From: [Haemophilus] felis
GTDB taxonomy: Bacteria; Pseudomonadota; Gammaproteobacteria; Enterobacterales; Pasteurellaceae
Direction of reading: 5' to 3'
Assembly: GCA_002015125.1 (NCBI GenBank)
Contig: MUYB01000040.1
Coordinates: forward strand, 1 to 64,000
Length of the DNA: 64,000 bases
The notes below the pieces were generated by a model that saw nothing but the letters and a program-made list of their open reading frames with translations, was not told where the DNA came from and searched no databases. Positions 7,079-17,086 of this stretch are shown piece by piece; positions within the stretch are counted from its first letter, which is position 1, and the number at the start of each line of letters is the position of its first letter. Both the position numbers and the translations under genes were made by a program.

Positions 7079-8983
7079 TTAATGTTGTTTATTTGCATAC
7101 TTCATATAAAACAACGCGAAAACTGCCGCAATAATTAATATTGCTTGAGGGATCAGTGTTTCCATATAAGGGTAAATGCCTAACCAAGCAATCTCAGGCA
7201 CCCCAGCCAACAACGTAGGCTCAAACAATTTTCCCTCGATAAGTTCTAATACGGATTTCCCTGCAAACACAAATGCCATTAAATACATAAAGGAACCCGT
7301 AAACATAAAGAAAGGTTTGAGCGGTAAACGCACCAAGCTATAACGCATAATCACATAGCAAATGGCAAGCAACACAATGCCCACCACAATACCTGCGAAA
7401 AGATAGAGATAGCTGAGGAAACTGGTAGCGTCGCTTGCTAGCGCGTAGTAGAACAACACGGTTTCTGCCCCCTCGCGATACACCGCAAGAAAACTGGTTA
7501 ACCATAATCCCACTAAAGATCCTGTGCTTAGCGCCAGCGATAATTTCCCCTCAAGATAACGTTTCCAGTTTTGCGCTTCCACTTTAGACAACAACCAATA
7601 GCTCATCATAAAGAGCATCACCACCGCAATCATCATGGTGAAGCCTTCTAATAATTCTCGGCTGGCGCCTGAATTTGAAAAGATCAATTGGAAAATCACC
7701 GCAGTAATCACGCTGCCTAACAGGGCAACATACACAGACTGACGAATAATCGGCAATTTATCTTGATGATTATTTTTAACCAAATACGCCACAATCGCCG
7801 CCACAATTAACAGCGCTTCCAATCCTTCGCGCAAGATAATCAACAAGCTATAAATAAACATTGACCAATGACTTTGTGTACCGCCTTGTAACATTTCCAC
7901 CGCTTTGGTTAAATCCTGCGCAAGTCCATTCGCTTGTTGTTGCAAGGCATCCTCGCTGGCGCCAGCTTTCATTAAACTGACCAAGTGCGTGAAATAGCCC
8001 TCTAATTCTGCTTTAAAATTGCTATCGCGAGACCCTACTTTGTTTTCCATGCCCGTGTTTTCAAACACATCAAAATAGGTATCTTGCACCATCAACATGG
8101 CTTTTTTCACCTCCCCTTTTTGATATAAAGCGAGGGCGTTTTGAATACCTTGATTGACTTGCTGCGCTACCGCCTGCCAATTTTGCTCTGTGGCTTGCTC
8201 GCTGGCGCTAGCGGCAGTTTGGCTCACTTGGCTCTCACGCGTAGTAGGCAAGTTAGGCAATAATTCTTCAATATCTTGCAACAATACGGTGGTTTGATAA
8301 CCCAAGCTGTTGATTTCATCGGGTTTCTCACTTAAACGGATAAGATCATAGAATTGTTGATTAATAGCGCCTGAGGCTGCCGCAGAACGATTTTGCCGAA
8401 TGGACATTTCCATTTCTGAATTTTTGTAGCCGTCATATTGCGCTTGCTGGAACAATTTCTTCGCTTGGGCAAAATTGCCTTGTTCATAGGCGGTAATGGC
8501 TTGTGCCACTAAATCATCGATCACCTTGAAGCTATTTTGCCAATGAGGGGCTATCTCATTATGTCCATACACCCCATGCTGACCGTCGGCATTGAGCTGA
8601 TGCCCTGAGCTTAAACTTGGCAACACCGCGTGTAATTCTTGTTTTAACCCTGTGATTTTCGCTTGCACTTCCGCCAAAGGTTTACCTGCGCCAATCATTT
8701 TGCGAATTTCACCAAAAGTGGCTTCCATTTGATAACTTTTTTGTGCGGAAAAATTAATGCGAATAGGACCCTCTAAATTTTCAAACACTTCAAAATAAGC
8801 CATTTGAACTTCGGTTTTTGCATCATCAGTTTGATTTTGTTGGTATAACAGAATGGTTTTATCGAGACGGGATTCAATATCTTGGACGAGTGCAGGGTAA
8901 TCGGGCGCTGCACTTGCTATATTGCATAGCAGCAGAGAGAGCAGCAAGATAACTGCTTGCCAACCAGTTTTGATGGAGATCAT
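7079..8983 (-). CDS. FTR1-family high-affinity iron permease with periplasmic N-terminal domain (FetM-like)
   Basis: 634 aa from the ATG at 8983 (AGAGG upstream; a TTG 12 nt further up is less likely). A signal peptide (to about residue 28) leads into a periplasmic domain of about 340 residues made of two related halves (QMAYFEVFENLEGP and QDTYFDVFENTGME). Seven membrane helices follow. The FTR1 signature REGLE (REGLEALLIVAA) and a second acidic motif, REGAET, are both intact and form the Fe-binding pair. It imports iron across the inner membrane with P19 as partner. It heads the iron locus. No convincing Fur box was found in the upstream spacer, although the A/T-rich spacer could hold a weak one. 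Confidence 0.92.
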   Translation of the reverse strand: MISIKTGWQAVILLLSLLLCNIASAAPDYPALVQDIESRLDKTILLYQQNQTDDAKTEVQMAYFEVFENLEGPIRINFSAQKSYQMEATFGEIRKMIGAGKPLAEVQAKITGLKQELHAVLPSLSSGHQLNADGQHGVYGHNEIAPHWQNSFKVIDDLVAQAITAYEQGNFAQAKKLFQQAQYDGYKNSEMEMSIRQNRSAAASGAINQQFYDLIRLSEKPDEINSLGYQTTVLLQDIEELLPNLPTTRESQVSQTAASASEQATEQNWQAVAQQVNQGIQNALALYQKGEVKKAMLMVQDTYFDVFENTGMENKVGSRDSNFKAELEGYFTHLVSLMKAGASEDALQQQANGLAQDLTKAVEMLQGGTQSHWSMFIYSLLIILREGLEALLIVAAIVAYLVKNNHQDKLPIIRQSVYVALLGSVITAVIFQLIFSNSGASRELLEGFTMMIAVVMLFMMSYWLLSKVEAQNWKRYLEGKLSLALSTGSLVGLWLTSFLAVYREGAETVLFYYALASDATSFLSYLYLFAGIVVGIVLLAICYVIMRYSLVRLPLKPFFMFTGSFMYLMAFVFAGKSVLELIEGKLFEPTLLAGVPEIAWLGIYPYMETLIPQAILIIAAVFALFYMKYANKQH

Positions 8984-9182
8984 ATAGCCTCTCAAATCTA
9001 AATGAAATCAATTCTTTTTTACACAAGAGCAATTATGCACCTCTTATTTTTTTTCGCAACTAAAAAGATAAAATTTAATGATGTAAAACATTAATATTTT
9101 CATTAAAAAAGCCGTTTTTTTACTCAAAATCCCTAGGAAAATCGTATAATCAACGGCATTTTTTATTATTTGGAGTATTTAT
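8984..9182. promoter_or_regulatory. Divergent spacer between the FTR1 and peroxidase genes
   Basis: About 200 nt, very A/T-rich, with no ORF. A TATAAT at about 9154 points toward the peroxidase remnant; its -35 is weak. A partly symmetric stretch (about 9075-9105, AATGATGTAAAACATT and neighbours) is placed where an iron regulator could bind, but it does not match the Fur consensus well. Confidence 0.35.
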
Positions 9183-10071
9183 ATGACAGCACAAAGTGGA
9201 ATTTTATTGGAACATAGTAAGGCAGGAATTTTTTTAGAAGCAGATATTGTGGATTTATCAGTGATTCCTCAAGCCTGCCAACAATTTTGCCAAGCACTTT
9301 CCCAACTGCAACAACAATATTCTGATGCCCATTTAGGGGCGGTAGTGGCGTTTGGGCATCGAGTTTGGTGCCAGTTTGCAGGCGAGCAAAGTGCCCCAGA
9401 ATTAAAGCCCTTTGTTACTTTAGGGCGAGGCGATTTATCTGCCCCCTCTACACAAAATGATTGATTGATTCATATTCAATCTGCACGTCCTGATGTGAAT
9501 TTTTCTGTGGCGCAAGCGGCAATGGCAGCGTTCGGTGGCGCTATACAAGTATCCCAAGAAATTCACGGCTTCCGTTGGGTAGAAGAACGGGATTTTACTG
9601 GATTTATTGATGGTACAGAAAATCCCAAAGACGCCAAACGAGCACAGGTGGCTTTAATTGCAGAAGGGGAAGATCAGGGGGGGTTATGTATTTACTCAAC
9701 GTTATGAACACAATTTGCCAAAGTGGGAAAAATTGAGTGTGGCAAAACAGGAAAATGTTATCGGGCGTACCAAACCGGATAGTGTAGAGCTAGAAGATAA
9801 GGCGGATACTTCTCACGAAGGGCGCACAGATCTGAAAGAAAACGGTGCTGGTTTGAAAATTTTACGCCACAGTTTGCCTTACGGCACCGCCAGCGGTAAG
9901 CATGGTTTATTCTTTTCCGCTTATTGCGCCACTTTGTATAACATTGAACAGCAACTGTTGAATATGTTTGGCGAAAAAGACGGCAAAACCGATCGTTTAC
10001 TGGGCTTTACCAAAGCGGTCACTGGCGCTTACTACTTAGCCCCCTCACTAGAAAAGCTACAAAATTTGTAA
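9183..10071 (+). pseudogene. Dyp-type heme peroxidase (YfeX/EfeB family), disrupted twice
   Basis: The three open segments join into one Dyp-type peroxidase of about 296 codons. The family core is readable: [11 protein letters not shown] (catalytic Asp in the GXXDG motif), RYEHNL, and the heme-ligand histidine region HSLPYGT. Lesion one is an in-frame TGA at 9462-9464, where relatives have Leu in a DLLIHI-type motif. Lesion two is a frameshift at a G7 run (9677-9683) in DQGG/GYVFTQ; six G would restore the frame. Two independent lesions make this a true pseudogene even if the homopolymer is a sequencing error. Position beside FTR1 suggests it once assisted heme or iron handling. Confidence 0.85.
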
Positions 10072-10117
10072 ACATTTAGATTTCACCTCTGCCCATATTA
10101 GGGCGATTTACAGATAA

Positions 10118-10147
10118 AAAAATAGCGATGTTACCATCGCTATTTTT
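10118..10147. terminator. Bidirectional terminator between peroxidase remnant and glyA
   Basis: GCGATG and CATCGC form a stem around TTAC, flanked by A-run and T-run, so it can terminate both converging transcripts. Confidence 0.8.
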
Positions 10148-10171
10148 ATGTCTGAATCTATCAAACTAAAA

Positions 10172-11434
10172 TTATGGATAAACAGGAAGGCGTTTACATA
10201 CAGCTAACACTTTCTCTTTCGTCGCCGCGATAACTGCAGCTTCGTTATCTTTACCCATTGCATCTAACACATCGCACATCCAACCTGCTAACTCGGTAGA
10301 TTCCGCTTCTTTAAAGCCACGGCGGGTAATTGACGGAGTACCTACACGGATACCAGAAGTAACAAATGGTTTTTGCGGATCATTTGGTACAGCATTTTTA
10401 TTTACCGTGATGTTAGCGCTACCTAATGCAGCATCTGCCGCTTTACCTGTTAAACCGTGGCTGACTAAATCCACTAAGAATAAGTGGTTTTCTGTACCAT
10501 TTGAAACCACGTTATAACCACGTTGTTTGAACACTTCCACCATTGCTTTGGCATTTTTGATCACTTGTTGCTGATACACTTTGTATTCAGGTTCAAGGGC
10601 TTCTTTGAAGCATACCGCTTTAGCGGCGATCACGTGAACTAATGGGCCACCTTGGTTTGCTGGGAACACAGAACTTTGAAGTTTTTTGTATAATTCTTCA
10701 TCTTTCGCATTAGACAAAATTAAGCCACCACGTGGGCCGCCAAGGGTTTTATGAGTTGTTGTAGTAACAATATGTGCGTGCGGTAGTGGACTTGGGTAAA
10801 CGCCAGCAGCGATTAAGCCAGCCACGTGTGCCATATCCACGAATAAATACGCACCAACTTCATCTGCGATTTCACGCATTTTCGCCCAGTCTACCACTTG
10901 TGAGTAAGCAGAGAAGCCGCCCACGATCATTTTTGGTTTGCACTCTAAGGCTTTTTGGCGAATGTCTTCGTAATCTAAAAAGCCTTCGGCGGTAATACCG
11001 TATTGCACGGCGTTGTAAATTTTACCTGAGAAGCTCACGCTCGCACCGTGGGTTAAGTGACCGCCGTGTGCCAAACTCATTCCTAAAATAGTGTCGTGCG
11101 GTTGCAATAATGCACCGTAAACTGCCGCATTTGCTTGTGAACCAGAATGTGGTTGCACGTTCACATAATCTGCACCGAATAACTCTTTAGCGCGGTCAAT
11201 GGCTAATTGTTCAACGATGTCCGCATATTCACAGCCACCGTAGTAACGTTTACCCGGATAACCTTCTGCGTATTTGTTGGTAAATTGTGAACCCTGCGCT
11301 TCCATCACTCTTGGACTGGCGTAGTTTTCAGATGCAATTAACTCAATATGTTCTTCTTGACGACGATTTTCGTCTTGAATAGCTTTCCATAAAACGGGAT
11401 CGTAATCTGCGATGTTCATACTTCTTTTTAACAT
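10172..11434 (-). CDS. glyA: Serine hydroxymethyltransferase
   Basis: 420-aa PLP enzyme that interconverts serine and glycine and makes 5,10-methylene-tetrahydrofolate in the cytoplasm. The family pattern is complete: [10 protein letters not shown] near the N-terminus, [22 protein letters not shown], the PLP-lysine motif [14 protein letters not shown], and the C-terminal [16 protein letters not shown]. Length equals the usual 417-421 aa. It is followed upstream by purD and purH on the same strand, so one-carbon units and purine synthesis genes are grouped. A 14-bp palindrome about 45 nt upstream of the start may be a regulatory site. Confidence 0.97.
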   Translation of the reverse strand: MLKRSMNIADYDPVLWKAIQDENRRQEEHIELIASENYASPRVMEAQGSQFTNKYAEGYPGKRYYGGCEYADIVEQLAIDRAKELFGADYVNVQPHSGSQANAAVYGALLQPHDTILGMSLAHGGHLTHGASVSFSGKIYNAVQYGITAEGFLDYEDIRQKALECKPKMIVGGFSAYSQVVDWAKMREIADEVGAYLFVDMAHVAGLIAAGVYPSPLPHAHIVTTTTHKTLGGPRGGLILSNAKDEELYKKLQSSVFPANQGGPLVHVIAAKAVCFKEALEPEYKVYQQQVIKNAKAMVEVFKQRGYNVVSNGTENHLFLVDLVSHGLTGKAADAALGSANITVNKNAVPNDPQKPFVTSGIRVGTPSITRRGFKEAESTELAGWMCDVLDAMGKDNEAAVIAATKEKVLAVCKRLPVYP

Positions 11435-11478
11435 TATGATTTCCTCTTGAGGTAAAGATGTTGGTGAATCTTATGTAG

Positions 11479-11492
11479 TGTAAAGGTTTACA
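11479..11492. promoter_or_regulatory. Palindrome upstream of glyA
   Basis: TGTAAAGGTTTACA: two perfect 6-bp arms with a 2-nt centre, 45-58 nt upstream of the glyA start codon. It is not a good PurR box, and its spacing differs from TyrR boxes (TGTAAA-N6-TTTACA). It is a plausible operator for an unassigned regulator. Confidence 0.35.
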
Positions 11493-11516
11493 GCCACTTT
11501 TTTAATTAAAATTTAA

Positions 11517-11563
11517 CTGCGATTTTTTCATTTATAAATGAAAACTTTTCATATAAATCGCAG
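11517..11563 (-). terminator. Hairpin after purD
   Basis: CTGCGATT and AATCGCAG pair around an A/T-rich centre directly downstream of the purD stop. Without a clean T-run after it, termination strength is uncertain. Confidence 0.45.
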
Positions 11564-11570
11564 AAGTTTG

Positions 11571-12854
11571 TTATTGTTTTTCTCTTGCCACGGCACGATA
11601 GCCAATGTCACGGCGATAAAAACGCCCTGTCCATTTCACTTTTTCCGCAAGAGCAAGGGCTTGTTGTTGCGCATCGTACACGGTGGTGCCTAAAGCGGTG
11701 ACGCAGACTACACGCCCGCCATTGGTGACTAATTTGCCCTCTTTATTTTCAACGCCAGCTAAGAAAACTTTTTGATTTTCTACCGCACTTTCAATGCCAG
11801 TGATTTCATCCCCTTTGCGATAATCCCCTGGGTAACCCTCTGCGGCAAGCACAATACCGAGCGAGGCTTTTTCACACCATTGAGATTTTTTCTGATCCAA
11901 CTGCCCATCACAAGCAGCAAGACAAAGCTCAACTAGATCAGATTCTAAACGTAACATAATCGGTTGGGTTTCCGGATCCCCAAAACGGCAGTTAAATTCG
12001 ATCACTTTCGGTTGACCGTTCGGCATAATCATCAAGCCGGCATACAAGAAGCCTGTGTACACATTGCCTTCTGCCGCCATGCCATTGACCGTCGGATAAA
12101 TCACTTCCTGCATAATGCGATCATGAATTTCTGGCGTAACTACAGGCGCAGGCGAATAAGCCCCCATACCGCCGGTATTCAAGCCCGTATCTTGCTCGCC
12201 CACACGTTTGTGATCTTGACTGGTTGCCATCGGTTCCACATTTTTACCGTCCACCATCACGATGAAACTGGCTTCTTCGCCATCCAAAAACTCTTCGATC
12301 ACCACTCGGCTACCTGCTTCACCAAAGGCATTGCCAGACAACATATCTTTCACGGCTGCTTCCGCTTCTTCTAATGTCATTGCCACAATCACGCCTTTGC
12401 CTGCCGCCAAGCCGTCGGCTTTAATCACAATCGGTGCACCTTTCTCACGCAGATAGGCAAGGGCTTTTTCCACGTCGGTGAAATTTTGGTATTCCGCCGT
12501 TGGAATGTTGTGGCGAGCCAAGAAATCTTTGGTAAAGGCTTTTGAACCTTCTAATTGGGCTGCGGCTTGGGTTGGTCCAAAAATTTTTAAACCATTTTGA
12601 CGGAAGGCGTCCACCACACCAATCACAAGCGGTGCTTCAGGGCCAACGATGGTTAAACCGATGTCGTTTTGTTTGGCAAATTCCACCAACGCTGACACAT
12701 CTGTCGCCGAAATTGCCACGTTTTCAATGCCGTCTTCTAATGCCGTGCCTGCATTGCCTGGGGCAACAAACACTTTGCTTGCTAAAGGGGATTGTTTGGC
12801 TTTCCACGCTAAGGCGTGTTCACGTCCGCCATTGCCGATAATTAAAATGTTCAT
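11571..12854 (-). CDS. purD: Phosphoribosylamine-glycine ligase (GARS)
   Basis: 427-aa ATP-grasp enzyme for the second step of de novo purine synthesis: phosphoribosylamine + glycine + ATP to GAR. The N-terminus MNILIIGNGGREHALAWK, the ATP-grasp lysine and glycine loop ADGLAAGKGV, the metal-binding EFNCRFGDPETQ, and NTGGMGAYSP are all present. It lies 29 nt after purH and is almost certainly co-transcribed from the PurR-controlled purH promoter. The core AAGTGCGGT (reverse complement, 11782-11790), a Pasteurellaceae uptake signal, lies inside the gene. Confidence 0.97.
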   Translation of the reverse strand: MNILIIGNGGREHALAWKAKQSPLASKVFVAPGNAGTALEDGIENVAISATDVSALVEFAKQNDIGLTIVGPEAPLVIGVVDAFRQNGLKIFGPTQAAAQLEGSKAFTKDFLARHNIPTAEYQNFTDVEKALAYLREKGAPIVIKADGLAAGKGVIVAMTLEEAEAAVKDMLSGNAFGEAGSRVVIEEFLDGEEASFIVMVDGKNVEPMATSQDHKRVGEQDTGLNTGGMGAYSPAPVVTPEIHDRIMQEVIYPTVNGMAAEGNVYTGFLYAGLMIMPNGQPKVIEFNCRFGDPETQPIMLRLESDLVELCLAACDGQLDQKKSQWCEKASLGIVLAAEGYPGDYRKGDEITGIESAVENQKVFLAGVENKEGKLVTNGGRVVCVTALGTTVYDAQQQALALAEKVKWTGRFYRRDIGYRAVAREKQ

Positions 12855-12883
12855 AAATAATTTTCCTGTGTGAATTCGTGATA

Positions 12884-14485
12884 TTAATGCCTAAAATGAC
12901 GCATTCCCGTTAGCACCATTGCCATTCCGTGCTCGTTTGCCGCATCGATCACTTCTTGGTCACGCATTGAACCACCTGGGTGGATCACGCAAGTAATACC
13001 CACTTTCGCTACTGCATCAATGCCATCACGGAATGGGAAGAAGGCATCGGATGCCATTACGCAACCTACCACTTGCAAGCCTTCGTCTTCGGCTTTGATG
13101 CCCGCAATTTTTGCTGAATACACACGGCTCATTTGCCCTGCGCCAATGCCGATAGTTTGATTATCTTTGGCATATACAATGGCATTGGATTTCACGAATT
13201 TTGCCACTTTCCAGCAGAACAATAAGTCTTTCAATTCTTGTTCCGTTGGTTGACGTTTACTGACCACTTTTAAATCCGCCAAATCAACCATGCCTAAATC
13301 CGCTTCTTGAACCAGCAAGCCACCATTCACACGTTTAAGGTCTAAACGAGGCTGAGCGTTTTCCCATTTGCCACATTCAAGCACACGCACATTTTTCTTG
13401 GCTTTTAATAAGGCTTTTGCCTCTTCTGCCACGGTTGGGGCAATAATCACTTCAACAAACTGACGATCAATAATGGTCTGTGCTGTGGTCGCATCTAATT
13501 CACGGTTAAAAGCAATAATGCCACCGAACGCGGAAGTGGGATCTGTTTGATAGGCACGGTTGTAGGCGTCTAAAATATCAGCGCCTAGCGCCACTCCACA
13601 AGGATTGGCGTGTTTCACAATCACGCAAGCTGGTTCATCAAAACTTTTCACGCATTCCAGTGCTGCATCCGTATCAGCAATATTATTATAAGAAAGGGCT
13701 TTACCTTGTAATTGTTTTGCGGTTGAAACAGAAGCTTCTTTCACTTCTTTTTCTACATAAAATGCGGCTTTTTGATGACCATTTTCACCATAACGCATGG
13801 TTTGTTTACGAATGAAATTTAAGTTTAATGTGCGAGGGAATTGACCGCATTTGGCTTCAGGATCTTCTTCCTCTGCCACAAAATAAGGTTTCACTAATTG
13901 ACCAAAATAATTCGCAATCATGGAATCATATTGCGCTGTATGTTCAAAGGCTTTAATGGCTAAATCAAAACGGGTTTCTAAGGTTAGTCCATTTTGATGC
14001 TGATCCATTTCCGCTAAAATGGCATCAAAATCATGATTATTGACCACAATCGCCACATCTTTGTGATTTTTCGCCGCAGAACGCACCATTGTTGGTCCGC
14101 CAATATCAATATTCTCTACCGCATCTTCAAGGCTGCAACTTGGTTTAGCGACGGTCGCGGCAAAAGGATATAAATTCACCACCACCATATCAATGCTCTC
14201 AATACCGTGTTGGCTCATCACCTCATCGTCGGTGCCACGACGACCTAAAATGCCACCATGCACTTTAGGATGCAAGGTTTTCACTCGTCCGTCCATCATT
14301 TCTGGGAAACCAGTATAATCGGACACTTCTGTTACAGCTAAACCACTATCCGCAAGCAATTTTGCAGTACCTCCTGTGGAAAGCAATTTTACACCGCGTT
14401 GAACTAGGCCTTGAGCAAATTCTACAATACCTGTTTTATCAGACACACTTAATAATGCTTGACGAATGGGACGATTAGATTGCAT
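12884..14485 (-). CDS. purH: Bifunctional AICAR formyltransferase / IMP cyclohydrolase
   Basis: 533 aa catalysing the last two steps to IMP. The N-terminal MGS-like IMP cyclohydrolase domain (about 1-200) has [21 protein letters not shown] and [12 protein letters not shown]. The C-terminal AICARFT domain has the catalytic Lys-His pair in [10 protein letters not shown] and [11 protein letters not shown]. Length is normal. It is the first gene of the purH-purD unit, with a PurR box in its promoter spacer. Confidence 0.97.
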   Translation of the reverse strand: MQSNRPIRQALLSVSDKTGIVEFAQGLVQRGVKLLSTGGTAKLLADSGLAVTEVSDYTGFPEMMDGRVKTLHPKVHGGILGRRGTDDEVMSQHGIESIDMVVVNLYPFAATVAKPSCSLEDAVENIDIGGPTMVRSAAKNHKDVAIVVNNHDFDAILAEMDQHQNGLTLETRFDLAIKAFEHTAQYDSMIANYFGQLVKPYFVAEEEDPEAKCGQFPRTLNLNFIRKQTMRYGENGHQKAAFYVEKEVKEASVSTAKQLQGKALSYNNIADTDAALECVKSFDEPACVIVKHANPCGVALGADILDAYNRAYQTDPTSAFGGIIAFNRELDATTAQTIIDRQFVEVIIAPTVAEEAKALLKAKKNVRVLECGKWENAQPRLDLKRVNGGLLVQEADLGMVDLADLKVVSKRQPTEQELKDLLFCWKVAKFVKSNAIVYAKDNQTIGIGAGQMSRVYSAKIAGIKAEDEGLQVVGCVMASDAFFPFRDGIDAVAKVGITCVIHPGGSMRDQEVIDAANEHGMAMVLTGMRHFRH

Positions 14486-14538
14486 TGAAAAATCCTTAAA
14501 TATAGATGTTAAGAAAGGGGAATAAACAATAGGTGCGC

Positions 14539-14567
14539 ATTATAACGCAAACGTTTGCTCTAAGTAA
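14539..14567 (-). promoter_or_regulatory. purH promoter with PurR operator
   Basis: On the minus strand TTACTT (14562-14567), a 17-nt spacer and TATAAT (14539-14544). The spacer is almost filled by ACGCAAACGTTTGCTC (14545-14560), a close match to the PurR consensus ACGCAAACGTTTTCGT. Repressor binding would block RNA polymerase when hypoxanthine or guanine is plentiful. Confidence 0.85.
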
Positions 14568-14610
14568 GTATTTCCTGAAGAAACATCAAATTACAGATTA
14601 TTAAAACGAC

Positions 14611-14635
14611 AAAAGCCCAGCTTATGCCGGGCTTT
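14611..14635 (-). terminator. Terminator of the rpsF-priB-rpsR-rplI operon
   Basis: AAAGCCCGGC / GCTGGGCTTTT hairpin with an ATAA loop and T-run on the minus strand, directly after rplI. Confidence 0.85.
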
Positions 14636-14653
14636 AAAATATTTCATAGAAAA

Positions 14654-15103
14654 TTATTCAGCAACAACAACTACATTGATTGTCGCGAATACTTCTCCGT
14701 GAAGTTGGAATTTAACGTCGTGATCGCCTAATGTACGAATTGGACCTGTTGATAAGCGAACTTCGCTTTTCGCCACTTCAACGCCAGCTGCAGTTACCGC
14801 TTCAGCTACATCACGAGTAGTGATTGAACCGAATAAACGACCTTCATCACCTGCTTTAGAGGCGATAGCAACAGAACCTAATTCTGCTAATTTCGCTGCA
14901 CGAGCTTGTGCTGCGGCCAAAACTTCAGCTGCTTTAGCTTCTAACTCAGCACGACGAGTTTCAAAATATTCAATGTTAGCTTTAGTCGCCATAACTGCTT
15001 TACCTTGCGGGATTAAGAAGTTACGAGCAAAACCAGATTTAACTTGAACTTGATCACCAATATTACCTAGGTGAACTACTTTATCTAAAAGAATTACTTG
15101 CAT
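14654..15103 (-). CDS. rplI: Ribosomal protein bL9
   Basis: 149 aa, the standard bL9 length. The N-terminal domain [20 protein letters not shown] with [13 protein letters not shown] binds 23S rRNA. A long connecting helix rich in Ala and Glu follows (about 45-75), then the C-terminal domain with [15 protein letters not shown]. It belongs to the large subunit and helps maintain reading frame. It is the last gene of the rpsF operon. Confidence 0.98.
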   Translation of the reverse strand: MQVILLDKVVHLGNIGDQVQVKSGFARNFLIPQGKAVMATKANIEYFETRRAELEAKAAEVLAAAQARAAKLAELGSVAIASKAGDEGRLFGSITTRDVAEAVTAAGVEVAKSEVRLSTGPIRTLGDHDVKFQLHGEVFATINVVVVAE

Positions 15104-15122
15104 TACCGTATCCTCTCTTTAA

Positions 15123-15362
<240 letters not shown>

Positions 15363-15689
15363 CTAATCTATAAATTCGATTTGCTCGGCGTGTAACACTA
15401 ATTGGTTTAAACCATTTTTGGTTTTATGTAAGTTAACAAATCCTACTACCAAAAGTTGACAGCCGACCGTAATGCTTTGAGTTTTTTCAACTAATTGATT
15501 GCCACTCATTTGAATTGGCATTTTACACCAAGCTTGTCTGCTTAAGCCTGCCTCTTGTTGTACAGAACTATGTTCTAGTAAAAATTGGCAATGTTTAACG
15601 CCATTAGGACCTTGGTGTCGTTTTGGTTGACTAGCAACAATGCCACTCAACGAAAAACGGTTATCAATTTTCAAATTACTCTTCAGCAT
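15363..15689 (-). CDS. priB: Primosomal replication protein N (PriB)
   Basis: 108-aa single-stranded DNA-binding OB-fold protein that joins PriA at stalled forks to restart replication. The start at 15689 ([10 protein letters not shown]) gives the family length; the frame extends 7 codons further into rpsF without support. Recognisable elements are ISGNQ-type [16 protein letters not shown] and the C-terminal [13 protein letters not shown]. Its start overlaps the end of rpsF by 14 nt, suggesting translational coupling. Confidence 0.95.
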   Translation of the reverse strand: MLKSNLKIDNRFSLSGIVASQPKRHQGPNGVKHCQFLLEHSSVQQEAGLSRQAWCKMPIQMSGNQLVEKTQSITVGCQLLVVGFVNLHKTKNGLNQLVLHAEQIEFID

Positions 15690-16053
15690 CCTCAAAATCG
15701 TTGGTTTCAACTTCAGCTAAAGCTTTACGATCGTCTTTTGCTTTAACCATTGGGGACGCTTCTGTTACGGCGTGCTTAGTACGAATGATTACGTTACGAA
15801 GAACTGCGTCGTTGTAACGGAAAGTTGTTTCTAGCTCGTCGATGACTTGTTGAGGCGCTTCTACATTCATTAACACATAATGTGCTTTGTGTAATTTATT
15901 GATTGGGTACGCTAATTGACGACGACCCCAATCTTCTAGGCGATGAATTTGACCGCCAGCTTCTTTAACTGAAGCTGTGTAGCGTTCAATCATACCTGGT
16001 ACTTGTTCGCTTTGGTCCGGATGAACCATAAACACGATTTCGTAGTGTCGCAT
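15676..16053 (-). CDS. rpsF: Ribosomal protein bS6
   Basis: 125 aa. [20 protein letters not shown] and the [20 protein letters not shown] segment define bS6, and a long acidic C-terminal tail (ending [11 protein letters not shown]) is typical of gammaproteobacterial bS6, where RimK can add glutamates. It pairs with bS18 and represses its own operon by binding the leader. Ribosome-binding site AAGGAG lies 6 nt upstream. Confidence 0.98.
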   Translation of the reverse strand: MRHYEIVFMVHPDQSEQVPGMIERYTASVKEAGGQIHRLEDWGRRQLAYPINKLHKAHYVLMNVEAPQQVIDELETTFRYNDAVLRNVIIRTKHAVTEASPMVKAKDDRKALAEVETNDFEDAEE

Positions 16054-16143
16054 TACTGCTCCTTACGGGTTAATCAGCCTCCGACTGTTAGACCAGCCAC
16101 CAATCTGCGGAAGCAAGGAACGAAAATTCAATGTAGCTGAAGG
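16054..16143 (-). promoter_or_regulatory. rpsF 5' leader, probable bS6:bS18 autoregulatory element
   Basis: About 90 nt of G/C-rich transcribed leader between the promoter and rpsF, unlike the A/T-rich spacers nearby, ending in CCCGTAAGGAG. Several short complementary segments (GGTGGCTGG with CCAGCC-type partners, CAG/CTG arms) can fold. A leader bound by bS6:bS18 is known for this operon in many bacteria; the fold itself was not computed. Confidence 0.5.
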
Positions 16144-16149
16144 TCGCGA

Positions 16150-16177
16150 ATTATACAGATAATCAAGGTATTTGCAA
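16150..16177 (-). promoter_or_regulatory. Promoter of the rpsF operon
   Basis: TTGCAA (16172-16177), 16-nt spacer, TATAAT (16150-16155) on the minus strand, followed by a G/C-rich GCGAC discriminator typical of stringently controlled ribosomal promoters. Confidence 0.75.
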
Positions 16178-16272
16178 GATGAAAGTATGTTCTATATGCA
16201 AAAATATCTTTGCTAAATATTGGCTTGATTGATCAAGCAAAAATCAGTCTTTTAGCCAATATTTAAATGCAC

Positions 16273-16908
16273 TTACATCCACGCATTATTACGAATAATT
16301 CCAACGGCAATTCCTTCAATCTCAAAGTGAATTGGCTCATTCAAATTCACCACGATAGGCTCGAATTCTTCATTTTCAGCATGCAAATAAACAATCGCAC
16401 CTTTACGTTCCAAACGTTTTACCGTTACTTCATCATCAATACGAGCAACAACAACCTGACCATTTCGCACATCTTTCGTGCTATGAACAGCGAGTAAATC
16501 GCCATCTAGAATACCAATGTTTTTCATGGATTGGCCATGCACTTTGAGTAAGAAATCCGCTTGAGGCTTAAACATATTGGCATCAACTTGATAAGTTCCC
16601 TCAATATGTTGCTCCGCTAAAATAGGCTCACCTGCTGCTACCCTACCAATTAATGGCAATCCCTCTTGTTCGGTACGTTCATCTTCCTCAACCAGTAAAC
16701 GGATACCTCGTGAAGTACCTGATATAATTTCAATCACTCCTTTGCGAGCTAAGGCTTTTAAATGCTCCTCTGCGGCATTTGGAGAACGAAATCCCAACTC
16801 TTTAGAAATTTCAGCTCGAGTAGGCGGCATACCCGTAGTTTCTAAGTGTCTTTTCAACAAATCATAAACTTCTTGCTGACGGACGGTTAATGCTTTAAAT
16901 GATTTCAT
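16273..16908 (-). CDS. lexA: SOS repressor LexA
   Basis: 211 aa from the ATG at 16908 (GGGGTG upstream). The N-terminal winged helix has [21 protein letters not shown]. The self-cleavage site is Ala-Gly in GRVAAGEP, the catalytic Ser is in GQSMKNIG, and the Lys is in [10 protein letters not shown]; all are intact. It represses DNA-damage genes until RecA filaments trigger autocleavage. Two LexA boxes overlap its own promoter, giving autoregulation. It is divergent from plsB, and the boxes could also affect plsB. Confidence 0.97.
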   Translation of the reverse strand: MKSFKALTVRQQEVYDLLKRHLETTGMPPTRAEISKELGFRSPNAAEEHLKALARKGVIEIISGTSRGIRLLVEEDERTEQEGLPLIGRVAAGEPILAEQHIEGTYQVDANMFKPQADFLLKVHGQSMKNIGILDGDLLAVHSTKDVRNGQVVVARIDDEVTVKRLERKGAIVYLHAENEEFEPIVVNLNEPIHFEIEGIAVGIIRNNAWM

Positions 16909-16916
16909 AAACACCC

Positions 16917-16932
16917 CTGTTTTTATATACAG
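16917..16932. promoter_or_regulatory. LexA box 1 at lexA
   Basis: CTGTTTTTATATACAG fits the consensus CTG-N10-CAG exactly at both triplets. It lies 9 nt upstream of the lexA start codon, so repressor here would block elongation or initiation. Confidence 0.85.
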
Positions 16933-16937
16933 AAACA

Positions 16938-16953
16938 CTGGTATTATATACAT
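16938..16953. promoter_or_regulatory. LexA box 2 over the lexA -10
   Basis: CTGGTATTATATACAT: one triplet perfect, the other CAT instead of CAG. It covers the minus-strand TATAAT (16943-16948) of a TTGTAA - 16 nt - TATAAT promoter. The two boxes are 21 bp apart, on the same helix face, the arrangement known from E. coli lexA. Confidence 0.75.
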
Positions 16954-17086
16954 AAGTGAGTTTTTTACAAGTTTTTAACTGATATAGAACAAAGAGCGAT
17001 GAGTTAAATCATATTAAACAACCTCAATCGTCAATTTTTATGCTAGACTAAGCAGGTTTTTTTAACATTAATAATGGTACTTTAAT

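Noticed and set aside
9070-9110. Fur box in front of the FTR1 gene
   Set aside because: Some partly symmetric AATGAT/CATT words exist but fewer than needed for a convincing 19-bp Fur site.
11964-12841. Several plus-strand open frames across purD
   Set aside because: Antisense shadows of a complete purD; no start signals or recognisable domains.
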